Part shown: one piece after another, positions 27,613 to 38,403 of the stretch
Position numbering within the stretch: the first letter of the stretch is position 1
Layout of the letters: each line of letters starts with the position of its first letter
Assembly: GCF_003315035.1 (NCBI RefSeq)
Contig: NZ_QNRE01000001.1
Coordinates: 965,224 to 1,029,223 of the forward strand
DNA: 64,000 nt
Source: Nocardia puris
GTDB lineage: Bacteria > Actinomycetota > Actinomycetes > Mycobacteriales > Mycobacteriaceae
Reading direction: 5' to 3'
The notes under the pieces: generated by a model
Told to the model about the DNA's origin: nothing
Database searches by the model: none
The model's input: only the letters and a program-made list of their open reading frames with translations
Made by a program: the position numbers and the translations under genes

Positions 27613-28020
27613 CGCGGACCCCTTTCGGCGTTGGTGTGTGGTCGGACGTGATCGGTCTCGGTCCGATCGCACCGGGGTGAGATGCGCGGCCTCCCGGCCG
27701 AATCGCGTGACCGCATCGGCACCGCGCCGGAATCGCACTGTGCCGTTCCGTCACAACCGCCGATCTGTCACAGGTGCGGTGTTGTCACATGTCACCCGAG
27801 CAGACAGTCTACGAGCGCCCCGGTAACCCGTACTCGCGCGGGTTACATCCCGACGACACACCCCCACAACTAGCGCGACACGCCGTATCGTGACGAAAAA
27901 CCGGCGTGGCATTCCTCACCGGCCGCAGTTCGACTCGATAAGCGCGGCCGGGGGGTGTAAGTATTGCCAGACCCGGGTATCCGACCACCAGGCTCGGCCG
28001 GCCAGAGGAAAGGAACGCGC
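27613..28020. other. Divergent promoter region gatC / ACT-domain gene
   Basis: About 400 bp without a gene. It holds three GTCACA hexamers at 27750, 27767 and 27784 (exactly 17 bp apart) and a further GTCACC at 27791. An 8-bp inverted repeat, GTAACCCG / CGGGTTAC, lies at 27823-27846. TGTAAGTAT near 27968 is a possible -10 for the ACT gene. Confidence 0.55.
27823..27846. promoter_or_regulatory. Inverted repeat GTAACCCG-N8-CGGGTTAC
   Basis: Perfect 8-bp arms with an 8-nt spacer in the gatC/ACT divergent region. The GTAAC half-sites resemble sites described for the response regulator MtrA, but this is only a similarity. Confidence 0.4.
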
Positions 28021-28671
28021 GTGTCATACCTGCTCCGCGTGCAACTTCCGGATCGCCCGGGAAGCCTCGGCGCACTCGCGGTCGCACTCGGCTCCGTGGG
28101 CGCCGACATCCTCTCGCTGGATGTGGTCGAACGCGGCGCGGGCTTCGCGGTGGACGATCTCGTCGTGGAGGTTCCACCCAACGCACTGCCCGACACGCTC
28201 ATCACGGCGGCGGAGTCGATCGGCGACGTGCACGTCGACTCGATCCGCCCGTACTCCGGCGTCCTGGACACCCACCGCGAACTCGAGTTGATCGACCAGG
28301 TGGCCAGTGCCCGCGACGATCGCCTCCAGGTGCTGGTGGACGGTGTGCCGCGGGTGCTGCGAGTCGGCTGGAGCACCATCATCGATATGGGCCCGCAAGG
28401 CGCCTACCGGGTGGTGGGCAGCCAGAGCGCCCCACAGACGCAGGCCGGTTCGGCGCCGTGGATGCCGCTGGAGAAGCCCTCCACCCTCGACCCCGAGGCC
28501 GAGTGGGTGCCGCAGATCTGGCGCGATATGGACACCAAGCTCGCCGCCGCGCCCCTGGGCAGCACCGGCAAGGTGCTGCTGCTCGGCCGCCCCGGCGGAC
28601 CCGACTTCCGCCCCTCGGAAGTCGCCCGCCTCGGCTACCTCGCCGGCATCGTCGCCACCGTCCTCGGCTGA
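28021..28671 (+). CDS. ACT-domain amino-acid-binding protein (Rv3013-like)
   Basis: 216-aa cytoplasmic protein with an N-terminal ACT domain (YLLRVQLPDRPGSLGALAVALGSVGADILSLDVVERG) and a C-terminal region resembling a GAF- or ACT-like second fold (LLLGRPGGPDFRPSEVARLGYLAGIVATVLG). GTG start at 28021 preceded by AGAGGAAAGG. It is the positional counterpart of M. tuberculosis Rv3013, also divergent from gatC. ACT domains usually bind amino acids and regulate enzymes; no enzyme domain is fused here, so it is presumably a regulatory sensor. The ligand is unknown. Confidence 0.85.
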   Translation: MSYLLRVQLPDRPGSLGALAVALGSVGADILSLDVVERGAGFAVDDLVVEVPPNALPDTLITAAESIGDVHVDSIRPYSGVLDTHRELELIDQVASARDDRLQVLVDGVPRVLRVGWSTIIDMGPQGAYRVVGSQSAPQTQAGSAPWMPLEKPSTLDPEAEWVPQIWRDMDTKLAAAPLGSTGKVLLLGRPGGPDFRPSEVARLGYLAGIVATVLG

Positions 28672-28840
28672 ATCGACTGCCGCACAAGCTTTCTCGCGAG
28701 AGTCCGGTCCACCCGCACCTTCCGACGAGTTCGCCACGGGTGTTCGTCGTGTCGAATGCGCGCGCGGCGCGTCGCGTGCCAGTCGTCGCACTGCGCGGCG
28801 TGTAGGCCCCGACCCACTGCTCGCGACGAATTCCCGACGA

Positions 28841-29353
28841 CTACGCCCCGAGAGCGAGCCGGTACACCCGTAGCGGAGCACCCATCGGCGTCGCCCAATC
28901 CCGTTCGGGCACAGCGACGAAACCAAGTCGTTCATAGATGCGCAGCGCGTCGACCATGGGCAGCATGGTCGTCAGCACGACGGCGTCGTATCCCTCGGCG
29001 GCCGCGCGGTCGATCACGGTGCGCACCAACGCCGTTCCCGCGCCGAGGCCGCGCGCCCGCTTGGCGACGGCCAGCATGCGGAACTCGAGTTCGCCGGGGC
29101 GGGCCACGTCCGCGAAGGGCGTGCCGGGCGCCGCGACAGTAAGCGATCCGATCACGACGCCCTCGTGTTCGGCGACGAGCACATCGGCGTCCGCCGCCCG
29201 GCGCGCGGTATCGGCCAGCTCCGCGGCGTACGGGCTCTCGGCGCGGACGAACCCCTCGCCCACGTACACCTCCACCGTCAGCGCCCCGACCGCGTCGAAG
29301 TCGCGCGGCGTGGCGGCACGGACCATCACGTCATCAGCACCCATGCCCGGCAT
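28841..29353 (-). CDS. GNAT-family N-acetyltransferase
   Basis: 170-aa GNAT enzyme. Acetyl-CoA binding motif A appears as FRMLAVAKRARGLGAGTALV (about residues 92-110), followed by YDAVVLTTMLPMVDALRIYERLGF. It transfers an acetyl group from acetyl-CoA to an unknown amine. Starts at 29353 (MPGMGADD) or 29344 (MGADD) are equally possible. It is 45 bp from the small membrane protein on the same strand and may be co-transcribed. Confidence 0.85.
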   Translation of the reverse strand: MPGMGADDVMVRAATPRDFDAVGALTVEVYVGEGFVRAESPYAAELADTARRAADADVLVAEHEGVVIGSLTVAAPGTPFADVARPGELEFRMLAVAKRARGLGAGTALVRTVIDRAAAEGYDAVVLTTMLPMVDALRIYERLGFVAVPERDWATPMGAPLRVYRLALGA

Positions 29354-29398
29354 CCTGCCATCGCCGGCGACATCGCCGCGATAGTCCTGGTCACAGGT

Positions 29399-29746
29399 TC
29401 AGGAGCCGAGTCCGGGCCGGGCGCCGGGGTGCGCGATGCGCCAGCGGTCCGGGTTCTTGGGCGGGTACACGACGTCGATGTAGTCGCCGATCGACGGCCA
29501 CTGGTTCACGTCCCACGCGAACCGCCCGTACACCACCTTGCCCGCGACCGACGGTCCGGTGAGGTTGCCGGTGATCGTCACGTACTGCTCGCCCTCGGCG
29601 TCCGGGCGCGGGCTCACCCCGGTCACGTACAGCGACCCCGCCTCGGCCTGCGCCAGCGGGCTGCCGCCGCCCCGCCCGCGCCGGAAGGACACCAGCAACG
29701 CCACGAGCACGGCGACCATGATGATGAGCATGGCGAATTCGAGCAT
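29399..29746 (-). CDS. Small membrane-anchored protein of unknown function
   Basis: 115-aa protein with one N-terminal hydrophobic helix (residues 2-22, FAMLIIMVAVLVALLVSF) followed by FRRGRGG, which predicts a cytoplasmic C-terminal domain. That domain is beta-rich (SLYVTGVSPRP, QYVTITGNLTGPSV) and ends Pro-rich. I do not recognise the family. It lies in tight order AAA ATPase - this gene - GNAT on the minus strand. Confidence 0.75.
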   Translation of the reverse strand: MLEFAMLIIMVAVLVALLVSFRRGRGGGSPLAQAEAGSLYVTGVSPRPDAEGEQYVTITGNLTGPSVAGKVVYGRFAWDVNQWPSIGDYIDVVYPPKNPDRWRIAHPGARPGLGS

Positions 29747-29769
29747 GTCTCGATCCTAGGGCCGTGTGG

Positions 29770-31014
29770 TCACAGGGCCGCGAGTTCGGCGGCTCCGTTC
29801 TCGCCCCGCCGCACCTGCCACACCGCGGTGCGGGTGCGCTGCGAGCGCCCGTTGCCGCGGTCGATGAGCTTGCGGTCGCCGGTGGTGAACACCAGTTGCG
29901 CGCCGTTGGCGTTGGTCTCCGGGTTCTGGAACAGCTGGATCAGCCGGTCGGCCTGCTCGCCCGACAGGCGTGCGTCGATGTCGTCGACAGCGAGCACCCG
30001 TCCGTTGTCGAGCGCGTCCAGCATGGTGGGCAGCAGCCGCAGCAGCGCCAGCGTCGAGGTGGACTCGTCGGCGATGTCGAACGGCGCGTCGATGCCCCGG
30101 TGCACCAGTTTCAGCCCGACGCCGCGGCGCGCCACCATCCTGGCGTAGAGCGCGTCGCGGGCGGCGCGCAGATTGGAGAGTTCGCGCTCGAGCAGCAAGG
30201 GGGTGAGTCCGCTCTGTTCCAGCAGCTGGTCGGCGTGGCCGGGCGAGGTGGCGCACAGTTCCAGCTGTTTGGCGCCCGCCTCGATATCGCCGTCGAGTTC
30301 GCGCAGGTAGTCGGCGTACAGCGGGTCGTGCTCGGCGATCAGCAGATCGGTGATGCCCAGTTCGGCGGCGCGCAGGAGCAGCAGCAGGCGGGCGGCGTTC
30401 TCCCCGGAGCGCGACAGGTGCGCGCCCAGCCGGTGCGCGATCGCGTCGGGCTCGGCCTCCCCGCGCTGCACCTCGAGCATGGCCGAGAACCAGCGGAAGG
30501 CGGGCACCAACGCCTCGGCGTACATCTGCCCGGCCAGGCTCAGCAGCAGCGCGTTCGGGCGCACCAGCGGCACCAGCGCCGCGATGCCGTAGCGCGCCGC
30601 CTCGAACATCGGGCCGATCTTGATCTGCTCACCGGTGCGCTCGAACACGATGCGCTTGCGCGAGCGCGGATGGCTGTGCAACCACTCGGCGACCACCTCG
30701 GCGTTGTCGATGCGGAATCCGTAGGTGTAGGGGCAGCCCTCCGCGACGAACGACGCCACGAACTCGGTGGGCTGGTCGGGCGCGCCCAGGTGCGGACTGC
30801 GCACCGGGCCCGCGTACGGGTCCCACCCGGTGACCGACTCCAGCACGGCCTCGCGCATCCGCCCGAGCGCGTCGATCAGGCTCGTCTTGCCCGCCGCGGT
30901 GCCGCCGTGGATTGCGGTCACCGGCACCGCCACCGGCCCGCTCCCCTTCGTGAGCCGCAACTCCTGCCGGTCGGCCAGCGCTCTGTGGTTGGTCACCTGA
31001 AAACTCCGCAGCAT
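29770..31014 (-). CDS. AAA/ABC-type ATPase (OLD/RecF-like)
   Basis: 414-aa ATPase of the AAA_15/AAA_21 kind. It opens LRSFQVTNHRALADRQELRL, the lobe-I signature of OLD/RecF-like proteins, then Walker A GGTAAGKT (37-44). The middle part (about 130-280) is helical. An LAVDDIDARL Walker B-like segment and QLVFTTGDRKLID close the fold. No TOPRIM or nuclease domain is fused at the C-terminus, so it lacks the effector of classic OLD nucleases. I chose ATG 31014 because the 14 codons above it are Arg/Pro-rich. Stand-alone proteins of this type are often annotated as ATP-binding or abortive-infection-like; a defence role is speculative. Confidence 0.75.
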   Translation of the reverse strand: MLRSFQVTNHRALADRQELRLTKGSGPVAVPVTAIHGGTAAGKTSLIDALGRMREAVLESVTGWDPYAGPVRSPHLGAPDQPTEFVASFVAEGCPYTYGFRIDNAEVVAEWLHSHPRSRKRIVFERTGEQIKIGPMFEAARYGIAALVPLVRPNALLLSLAGQMYAEALVPAFRWFSAMLEVQRGEAEPDAIAHRLGAHLSRSGENAARLLLLLRAAELGITDLLIAEHDPLYADYLRELDGDIEAGAKQLELCATSPGHADQLLEQSGLTPLLLERELSNLRAARDALYARMVARRGVGLKLVHRGIDAPFDIADESTSTLALLRLLPTMLDALDNGRVLAVDDIDARLSGEQADRLIQLFQNPETNANGAQLVFTTGDRKLIDRGNGRSQRTRTAVWQVRRGENGAAELAAL

Positions 31015-31242
31015 GCCGCAATCCTTCCGGTTCGGGCGCGGGGCCGCGACACCCACCCCGCCGACGTGCTCGCCGGGTGGGCGCGTCGGTGGGAGGGTTT
31101 CCGGCGTGTGTCTCGCGGGCCGAGGACCGAGCGCCCCCGGTCGGAGCGGGTGCGGGGCGGCTCGGGCGGACGGGGGCGGGGATCGGCGTTAGCATGCTGG
31201 GCAATCGCGGCCGGTCGGGGCAAGGTGGGTCGTGCCTGATGG

Positions 31243-31620
31243 ATGACGCTGAAGAAGATGAGGTGGACGATGGTGCCGACGAAACTGACGCGGCTGACGG
31301 TTCGGGCCGCGGTGATCGGCGCGCTGGCGGCGGGCGCGGTGGTGGCCGTGCCGAAGGTGGCGATGGCCGACGCGAAGTGTCCGAACGGGACGGCGCGGGT
31401 GTTCCTCTACGCCTCGACGAACCACTGCCAGGGCGGCACGCAGACCTACACCAACCCCACCGTGGTGAAGGTCTGCTCGATGAGCCGCACCAAGGTCGTC
31501 ATCGAGACCAAGGGCGAGCGGCGGATCAATAACCGCACCGTCGAACTCGGCCCCGGCCATTGCGCGGCGTTCGAACCGCGCGGTCAGGAGAGCGCGACCG
31601 TCGCCGTCAGCGCGACCTGA
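31243..31620 (+). CDS. Small secreted cysteine-containing protein
   Basis: Up to 125 aa. A Sec signal peptide (LTVRAAVIGALAAGAVVAVPKVAMADA) precedes a mature domain of about 80 residues with four cysteines (KCPNG, NHCQGG, VKVCSMS, GHCAAF), which could form two disulphides. ATGs at 31243, 31258 and 31270 are possible; the last has AGGTGG in good position. Its 3' end overlaps the convergent QueA-like gene by 14 bp. I do not recognise the family. Confidence 0.7.
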   Translation: MTLKKMRWTMVPTKLTRLTVRAAVIGALAAGAVVAVPKVAMADAKCPNGTARVFLYASTNHCQGGTQTYTNPTVVKVCSMSRTKVVIETKGERRINNRTVELGPGHCAAFEPRGQESATVAVSAT

Positions 31621-32764
31621 GCGTCCGGTCCGGCGCGAACAGCAGCGCGCTGTCGCCGAATTCGTGCCACAGGTAGCCGGCGTCGAGCGCTTCGGCGTAG
31701 GCGCGGCGCACCGTGTCCTCCCCCGCCACCGCGACCAGCAGGTCCAGATGCGAGGCCCCGGGCGCGTGCCATCCGGTGATCAGGCCGTCCACCACGCGGG
31801 CGGGGCGCGCGGGGCCGAGCACGAGATCGGTCCATCCCGACGCGGCGTGCACGAAACCGTCGGGGGCCGTGGCCGATTCGAGCGCCCTGGTGACGGTGGT
31901 GCCGACGGCGACGATCCGGCCGCCCGCCGCCCGCGCGTCGTTCACCAGGTGCGCGGTGGCGGCGGGGACGTCGAATCGCTCGGGGCTCGGCGGTTCGCCC
32001 GCCTCCGGTGAGGAGACGCCGGTGTGCAAGGTGATCGGTGCCAGCCACACGCCGGAGGCGACCAGATCGAGCACCAGTTCGTGCGTGAACGGTCTTGCGG
32101 CGCTGGGCATTTCAGCGCTTCCCCGCTCGCGTCCGAACACGGTGGAGTAGTACGTGGGTAGCCAGCGTTCCGGTACGTACGCGTAGGTGATCGGATTCCC
32201 GTACTGCCACAGCAGGGCTCGCACATCCGTGGACACCTCGGCGATCCAGAGTCGCCGCCCGCCCGGTAGCCACGGGGCGCGCAGCGTCATCCGGGCATCG
32301 CCGGGAAGGTCGACGGCATCGCCCGGCTCGAAGCTCCGATCGGCCAGCGGCAGGCGGTCTTTCGTGCGCAGCTCGATCACCCACGTCCCGTCGTCCAGCC
32401 AGGTCGAGAAGTGCACGACCACCGGCGCGCCGGCGACCTCGCCCTCGACGGCGGCCGTCACCATCGCGGAGTTGTTCACCACGAGGACGTCGCCGGGCGC
32501 GAGATGTTCGGGCAGCCGGTGGAATCGAGTGTGCGTCAAGCCGCCGTCGGCGACGAGCAGGCGCACATCGTCGCGCGACAATCCCCGCGCCTCGGGCGGG
32601 GCTGTCGCGTTGAGCCGCTCCGGCAGGACGAAATTCGCGTCGAAAGGCCGGTATACACGACCGGGGCCTCCCTCGCGCGCACCCCCGATTCGACCGCTGT
32701 CGACGTGCCGGTCCGGACTCCCGGCGCGTCCACTCTCGCGAAATCTCCTGCCCTCCACCTTCAT
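31607..32764 (-). CDS. Divergent QueA-like (S-adenosylmethionine:tRNA ribosyltransferase-isomerase family) protein
   Basis: 385-aa protein matching the QueA family over most of its length: FVLPERLNATAPPEARG, HLAPGDVLVVNN, PFTHELVLDL, HTGVSSPE, VGTTVTRALES and GWTDLVL. The core motifs are altered. Canonical VVNDTRV reads VVNNSAMV (97-102), and TNFHLPxS reads TGWHAPGAS, so the usual Arg after NDT is missing. There is also a 36-residue basic Gly/Arg-rich N-terminal extension. Classic QueA makes epoxyqueuosine on tRNA. No tgt or queuosine genes are nearby and the active-site changes argue for a different reaction. The ATG overlaps the SDR stop (ATGA), so the two are coupled. Confidence 0.8.
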   Translation of the reverse strand: MKVEGRRFRESGRAGSPDRHVDSGRIGGAREGGPGRVYRPFDANFVLPERLNATAPPEARGLSRDDVRLLVADGGLTHTRFHRLPEHLAPGDVLVVNNSAMVTAAVEGEVAGAPVVVHFSTWLDDGTWVIELRTKDRLPLADRSFEPGDAVDLPGDARMTLRAPWLPGGRRLWIAEVSTDVRALLWQYGNPITYAYVPERWLPTYYSTVFGRERGSAEMPSAARPFTHELVLDLVASGVWLAPITLHTGVSSPEAGEPPSPERFDVPAATAHLVNDARAAGGRIVAVGTTVTRALESATAPDGFVHAASGWTDLVLGPARPARVVDGLITGWHAPGASHLDLLVAVAGEDTVRRAYAEALDAGYLWHEFGDSALLFAPDRTLRSR

Positions 32765-33453
32765 CGCGCCGCCGCGAAGTCGGACACCGCGTACCGCGCG
32801 CTCTTGGGTCGTTCGTCGACCAGCCGCAGGAGTGCGGGCACCACGGATTCCGGAGTGGGACGGTCGGAGATGTCCGCACCCGGGAACGCGTCCTGATGCA
32901 TGGCGGTGCGCATGTCGCCGGGGTCGAAGGTGTAGACGTCGAGGTCGGGATGCTCGGCGGCCAGCACCGCGCTGAGCTGATCCAACGCCGCCTTCGTCGC
33001 GCCGTACCCGCCCCACTCGGGATACGGTTCGACGCTCGCGTCCGAACTGATACTCACCACCGCGGCACCGGGCGCGAGGACGGGCAACACCATCTGGATG
33101 ATCCCCAGCGGCGCGACGACATTCGTCCGGAACAGCGCCTCGAGCGCGTCGAGCGGAAACGCGGCCAAGCGCGGCAACGGACTCGGCCCCAACCACCCCG
33201 CGTTGTTCACCACCAACAGCAGATCCCCCGCCCCACCGGCCACCTCGGCCACCCGCGCCCGGTGCGCGGCATCGGTCACATCGCCGACGACCGGCACGAA
33301 CGCTTCCCCCAACTCCTCCCGCATCCGCTCCAGCGGTTCGGCGCGCCGCCCGGTCCCGACCACCCGCCACCCTCGCTCGACCAACCCACGCGCCAACGCC
33401 GCCCCCAGCCCCGCCGACACACCCGTGACCAGCGCTGTCCGATGAAATCCCAT
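32761..33453 (-). CDS. Short-chain dehydrogenase/reductase
   Basis: 230-aa classical SDR. NAD(P) motif TGVSAGLGAAL near the N-terminus, NNAG, catalytic Ser in SISSDAS and YxxxK in YGATK are all present; the Arg-rich GTGRRAE after beta-2 suggests NADPH. ATG at 33453 has GAGGAG upstream; an earlier ATG at 33492 would overlap the promoter dyad. First gene of a two-gene operon with the QueA-like protein, an unusual partnership. Substrate unknown. Confidence 0.85.
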   Translation of the reverse strand: MGFHRTALVTGVSAGLGAALARGLVERGWRVVGTGRRAEPLERMREELGEAFVPVVGDVTDAAHRARVAEVAGGAGDLLLVVNNAGWLGPSPLPRLAAFPLDALEALFRTNVVAPLGIIQMVLPVLAPGAAVVSISSDASVEPYPEWGGYGATKAALDQLSAVLAAEHPDLDVYTFDPGDMRTAMHQDAFPGADISDRPTPESVVPALLRLVDERPKSARYAVSDFAAAR

Positions 33454-33492
33454 GACACTCTCCTCACATCCAGGTACGACACCGATCGTCAT

Positions 33493-33512
33493 ACCTGAAG
33501 GTAGGTTAAGGT
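33493..33512 (-). promoter_or_regulatory. Dyad ACCTTAACCTACCTTCAGGT upstream of SDR-QueA operon
   Basis: Read on the minus strand, ACCTtAA and TTcAGGT are inverted repeats with one mismatch. TTGACC overlaps the upstream end and TATGAC the downstream end. The form recalls MerR/SoxR-type sites lying between -35 and -10, but the 16-bp spacer to TATGAC is shorter than typical, so the class is uncertain. Confidence 0.45.
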
Positions 33513-33525
33513 CAAGGGTGTGTGC

Positions 33526-34206
33526 TCAGCCCAGTTGCGCGGCGATGTCGGTGTGCAGCGCCAGCAGTTCGCCGATCGGCACCGGGCGGCGATCGGCCGC
33601 CGCGATACCGGCCCGCCCTTCGGCGCTCCACAGCGGCGGCACCACCGACAACCCCTGATCGAGCCGCAGCCGGCCCACCTCCCCGGCCCACCCCGGCCAC
33701 CGCATGCCCTCGTAGAAATCAGCATGTCCACCGGAGAGCACCCAGGAGAGGAACGCCGAATGGCCGCCGCCGATCGGCTCCCACCGCAAGGTCTCCGGCC
33801 CGAAATAGCAGATCTCGCCGGGCTCACCCGGCAACGCGCCCCCGTTGACGGCGAAGCGCCCGCCCAGTGCGTCGACCGCGACGGTCAGCGCACCCGGCGC
33901 ACCGCCACCGGGCTCCCCCATCCCGTTCGCGGTCGCCAGATCCGGCAGCCCGTCGTAGCCGCCGCCGAGGATGCGCAACCACCCGTGCTCGGCGACGATC
34001 CCACCGGTGTGCAGCGCCAGGGCGCCGAGGGTCGACCACGCCGTCACCTGGAGCCGGAACAACACCGACTGGCCCTGCGCCGGCTCGATCGGGAGCACCG
34101 TGATCGGGATTGCGGCGGAAGCGATCTCGCTGCGCAGCCCCGGCCACGCCGGATCGTCTACATGAATCAAGTCCTCTACGGGACGTACTGTCGACACCTG
34201 CGCCAT
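33526..34206 (-). CDS. DUF2625 family protein
   Basis: 226-aa soluble protein with the DUF2625 pattern: RPVEDLIHVDDPAWPGL at the N-terminus, LQVTAWSTLGALALHTGGIVAEHGWLRILGGG in the middle, then FAVNGGALPGEPGEICYFGPETLRWEPIG and DFYEGMRWPGW. Function is unknown; members are often considered with SUKH-like immunity or regulatory proteins, but I see no toxin gene beside it. It ends 72 bp before the SDR promoter region. Confidence 0.85.
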   Translation of the reverse strand: MAQVSTVRPVEDLIHVDDPAWPGLRSEIASAAIPITVLPIEPAQGQSVLFRLQVTAWSTLGALALHTGGIVAEHGWLRILGGGYDGLPDLATANGMGEPGGGAPGALTVAVDALGGRFAVNGGALPGEPGEICYFGPETLRWEPIGGGHSAFLSWVLSGGHADFYEGMRWPGWAGEVGRLRLDQGLSVVPPLWSAEGRAGIAAADRRPVPIGELLALHTDIAAQLG

Positions 34207-34382
34207 CCTGCCCGAATCCGGCGCGCCCCGTTCTGCTCATTCTCGGCGGACGTCAAGGCGCTCCAGGTCCACTCCCACGGACCGGCGTCCGGATTTTCGG
34301 GCACAGCCGCTCAGCTTTCGGCGCATTGGGACGCATCGTGGGGCACAGCCCTGGGCGGACTTTCGCCCTTGGGCCCTACCGC

Positions 34383-36927
<2,545 letters not shown>

Positions 36928-36931
<4 letters not shown>

Positions 36932-37182
36932 AGGTCACGTTCGCGAAGGTCGCATTCGAAGACCTCGCTCACCGGATCTCCACCGACCGCAAACTGGCGC
37001 TCCGGATCCTCCGCTTGATCAACGACATAGAACGCGATCCGTTCACCGGGCTCGGGAAGCCCGAGCCGTTGAAAGGTGACAAGTCCGGGTACTGGTCACG
37101 CCGCATCAACGACGAACATCGCCTGGTCTACGCCATCTCGGGGGACAACATCCTCATCGCCCAAGCTCGCTACCATTACTGA
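36928..37182 (+). CDS. yoeB: YoeB-type ribosome-dependent mRNA interferase
   Basis: 84-aa RelE-superfamily toxin that cleaves mRNA at the ribosome. It shows LRLINDIERDPFTGLGKPEPLKGDKSGYWSRRINDEHRLVYAI with the conserved Glu, Arg and C-terminal ARYHY including the catalytic His/Tyr, so it looks intact. GTG start overlaps the yefM stop. Converges on the core-MetE gene about 100 bp away. Confidence 0.93.
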
Positions 37183-37281
37183 CCGCGTCGGCGACGGTTC
37201 GGCCGTGGGCGGACGATACCGGCGTGAGCCTCCCTCCGTGAACCAACAGGCAGCGGTTGTCGCCCGCACCTGCGACGGTGA

Positions 37282-38340
37282 TCAGAAGTCCAACGACTCC
37301 GGGTCCTCGGCGAAGGCGCGGGAGACCTCGGTCGCCAGCTCCAATGCTTTTCGCGCCCACCCCAGGGGCGCACCCCCCAACCCGCAAGCCGGCGAAACGA
37401 GTACGTCGCGCAGCGCGGAACGGGGGAAGCCGAGGCGGTCGATCAGGCGGACGCCGGGTTCGGCGAGGTCGCGCCAGGTGGGTGAGGTGGTGGGGGCGGT
37501 GGTGGGGACGAGTCCGAGGACGAGGCGTTTGCCCGCGTCGAGGGATTCGCCGAGGGCGTCCAGATCGCGGGTGGCGATGGTGGAGAGGTCGAAACCTATT
37601 GCGGCGGCCTGACTTCCGCGCAGGAAGTGCACGGGCGGCCGAGCGGCGCAGGTGTGCACCAGCACCGGAACGGATTGCGCTTCGATCACCGAATCGAGAA
37701 TCGCCAGCGCTTCCGGCGCGGGTACGGCGCGCACGGTGTCGAGCACGCTCACGCCGCGCAATGATCCTTCGAGTACGTCGCCGAGCGAGGGTTCGTCGAG
37801 TTGCAGCACCACCCGCGCGTTCAAGCGCTTGGCGACTTCGGCGACGTGCTGGTTCAGTCCTTCGGCCAGGGATTCCGAAAGATCGCGCACCGCACCGGAA
37901 TCGGTGAGCACGCGGTGCCCGACGGGCAGCTCCGCTTCGGCGGCGAGGGTGAGCGGGCCGGTGGCCTGGAGTTTGATCACGCGGCCGGTCCCCGCGGAAC
38001 CCGTTGTCTCCCACACCTCTTCGAGGGCGTCGAGATCACCGCGCAGCAGGTCGTGCGCGCGCCGCGACACCGCTCCCGGACGGGCCGCGAGCCGGTAACC
38101 GCGTGTGCTGGTATCGAACCGCAGGTCCACGAGCAGCGCCGAGGAGCGGCCTATCATATCGGCGCCGACCCCGCGCGCGGGCAGTTCCGCCAGATGCGCC
38201 AAGTCGGTGAGCTCACCGACGACGGTCGCGGCCGCCTCGCGCGCGTCGGTGCCGGGCCAGGACCCGACACCGGTCGCGACACCGCCCCGCAGTACCTCGG
38301 AAATCGTGCTCTCCGTTACGGTTTCGCTCACGTCGCCCAT
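37282..38340 (-). CDS. Core-MetE (cobalamin-independent methionine synthase C-terminal family) protein
   Basis: 352-aa protein covering only the catalytic barrel of MetE (about 750 aa in full-length enzymes). VGSWPGTDAREA opens the barrel, LQLDEPSLGDVL is the substrate Asp/Glu loop, and HTC in LVHTCAARPP plus Cys in VSPACGLGG supply zinc ligands. It lacks the N-terminal folate-binding half, so the methyl donor is probably not methyltetrahydrofolate triglutamate in the classical manner. Equivalent position to M. tuberculosis Rv3015c. It is followed on the same strand by nothing and preceded by mnmA with a 63-bp gap. Confidence 0.85.
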   Translation of the reverse strand: MGDVSETVTESTISEVLRGGVATGVGSWPGTDAREAAATVVGELTDLAHLAELPARGVGADMIGRSSALLVDLRFDTSTRGYRLAARPGAVSRRAHDLLRGDLDALEEVWETTGSAGTGRVIKLQATGPLTLAAEAELPVGHRVLTDSGAVRDLSESLAEGLNQHVAEVAKRLNARVVLQLDEPSLGDVLEGSLRGVSVLDTVRAVPAPEALAILDSVIEAQSVPVLVHTCAARPPVHFLRGSQAAAIGFDLSTIATRDLDALGESLDAGKRLVLGLVPTTAPTTSPTWRDLAEPGVRLIDRLGFPRSALRDVLVSPACGLGGAPLGWARKALELATEVSRAFAEDPESLDF

Positions 38341-38403
38341 TCCACTCCGCTACACCCGGGCCGTCCCGCCTGCTGACGGAAAGACATCGACCAGCCACAC
38401 CGC

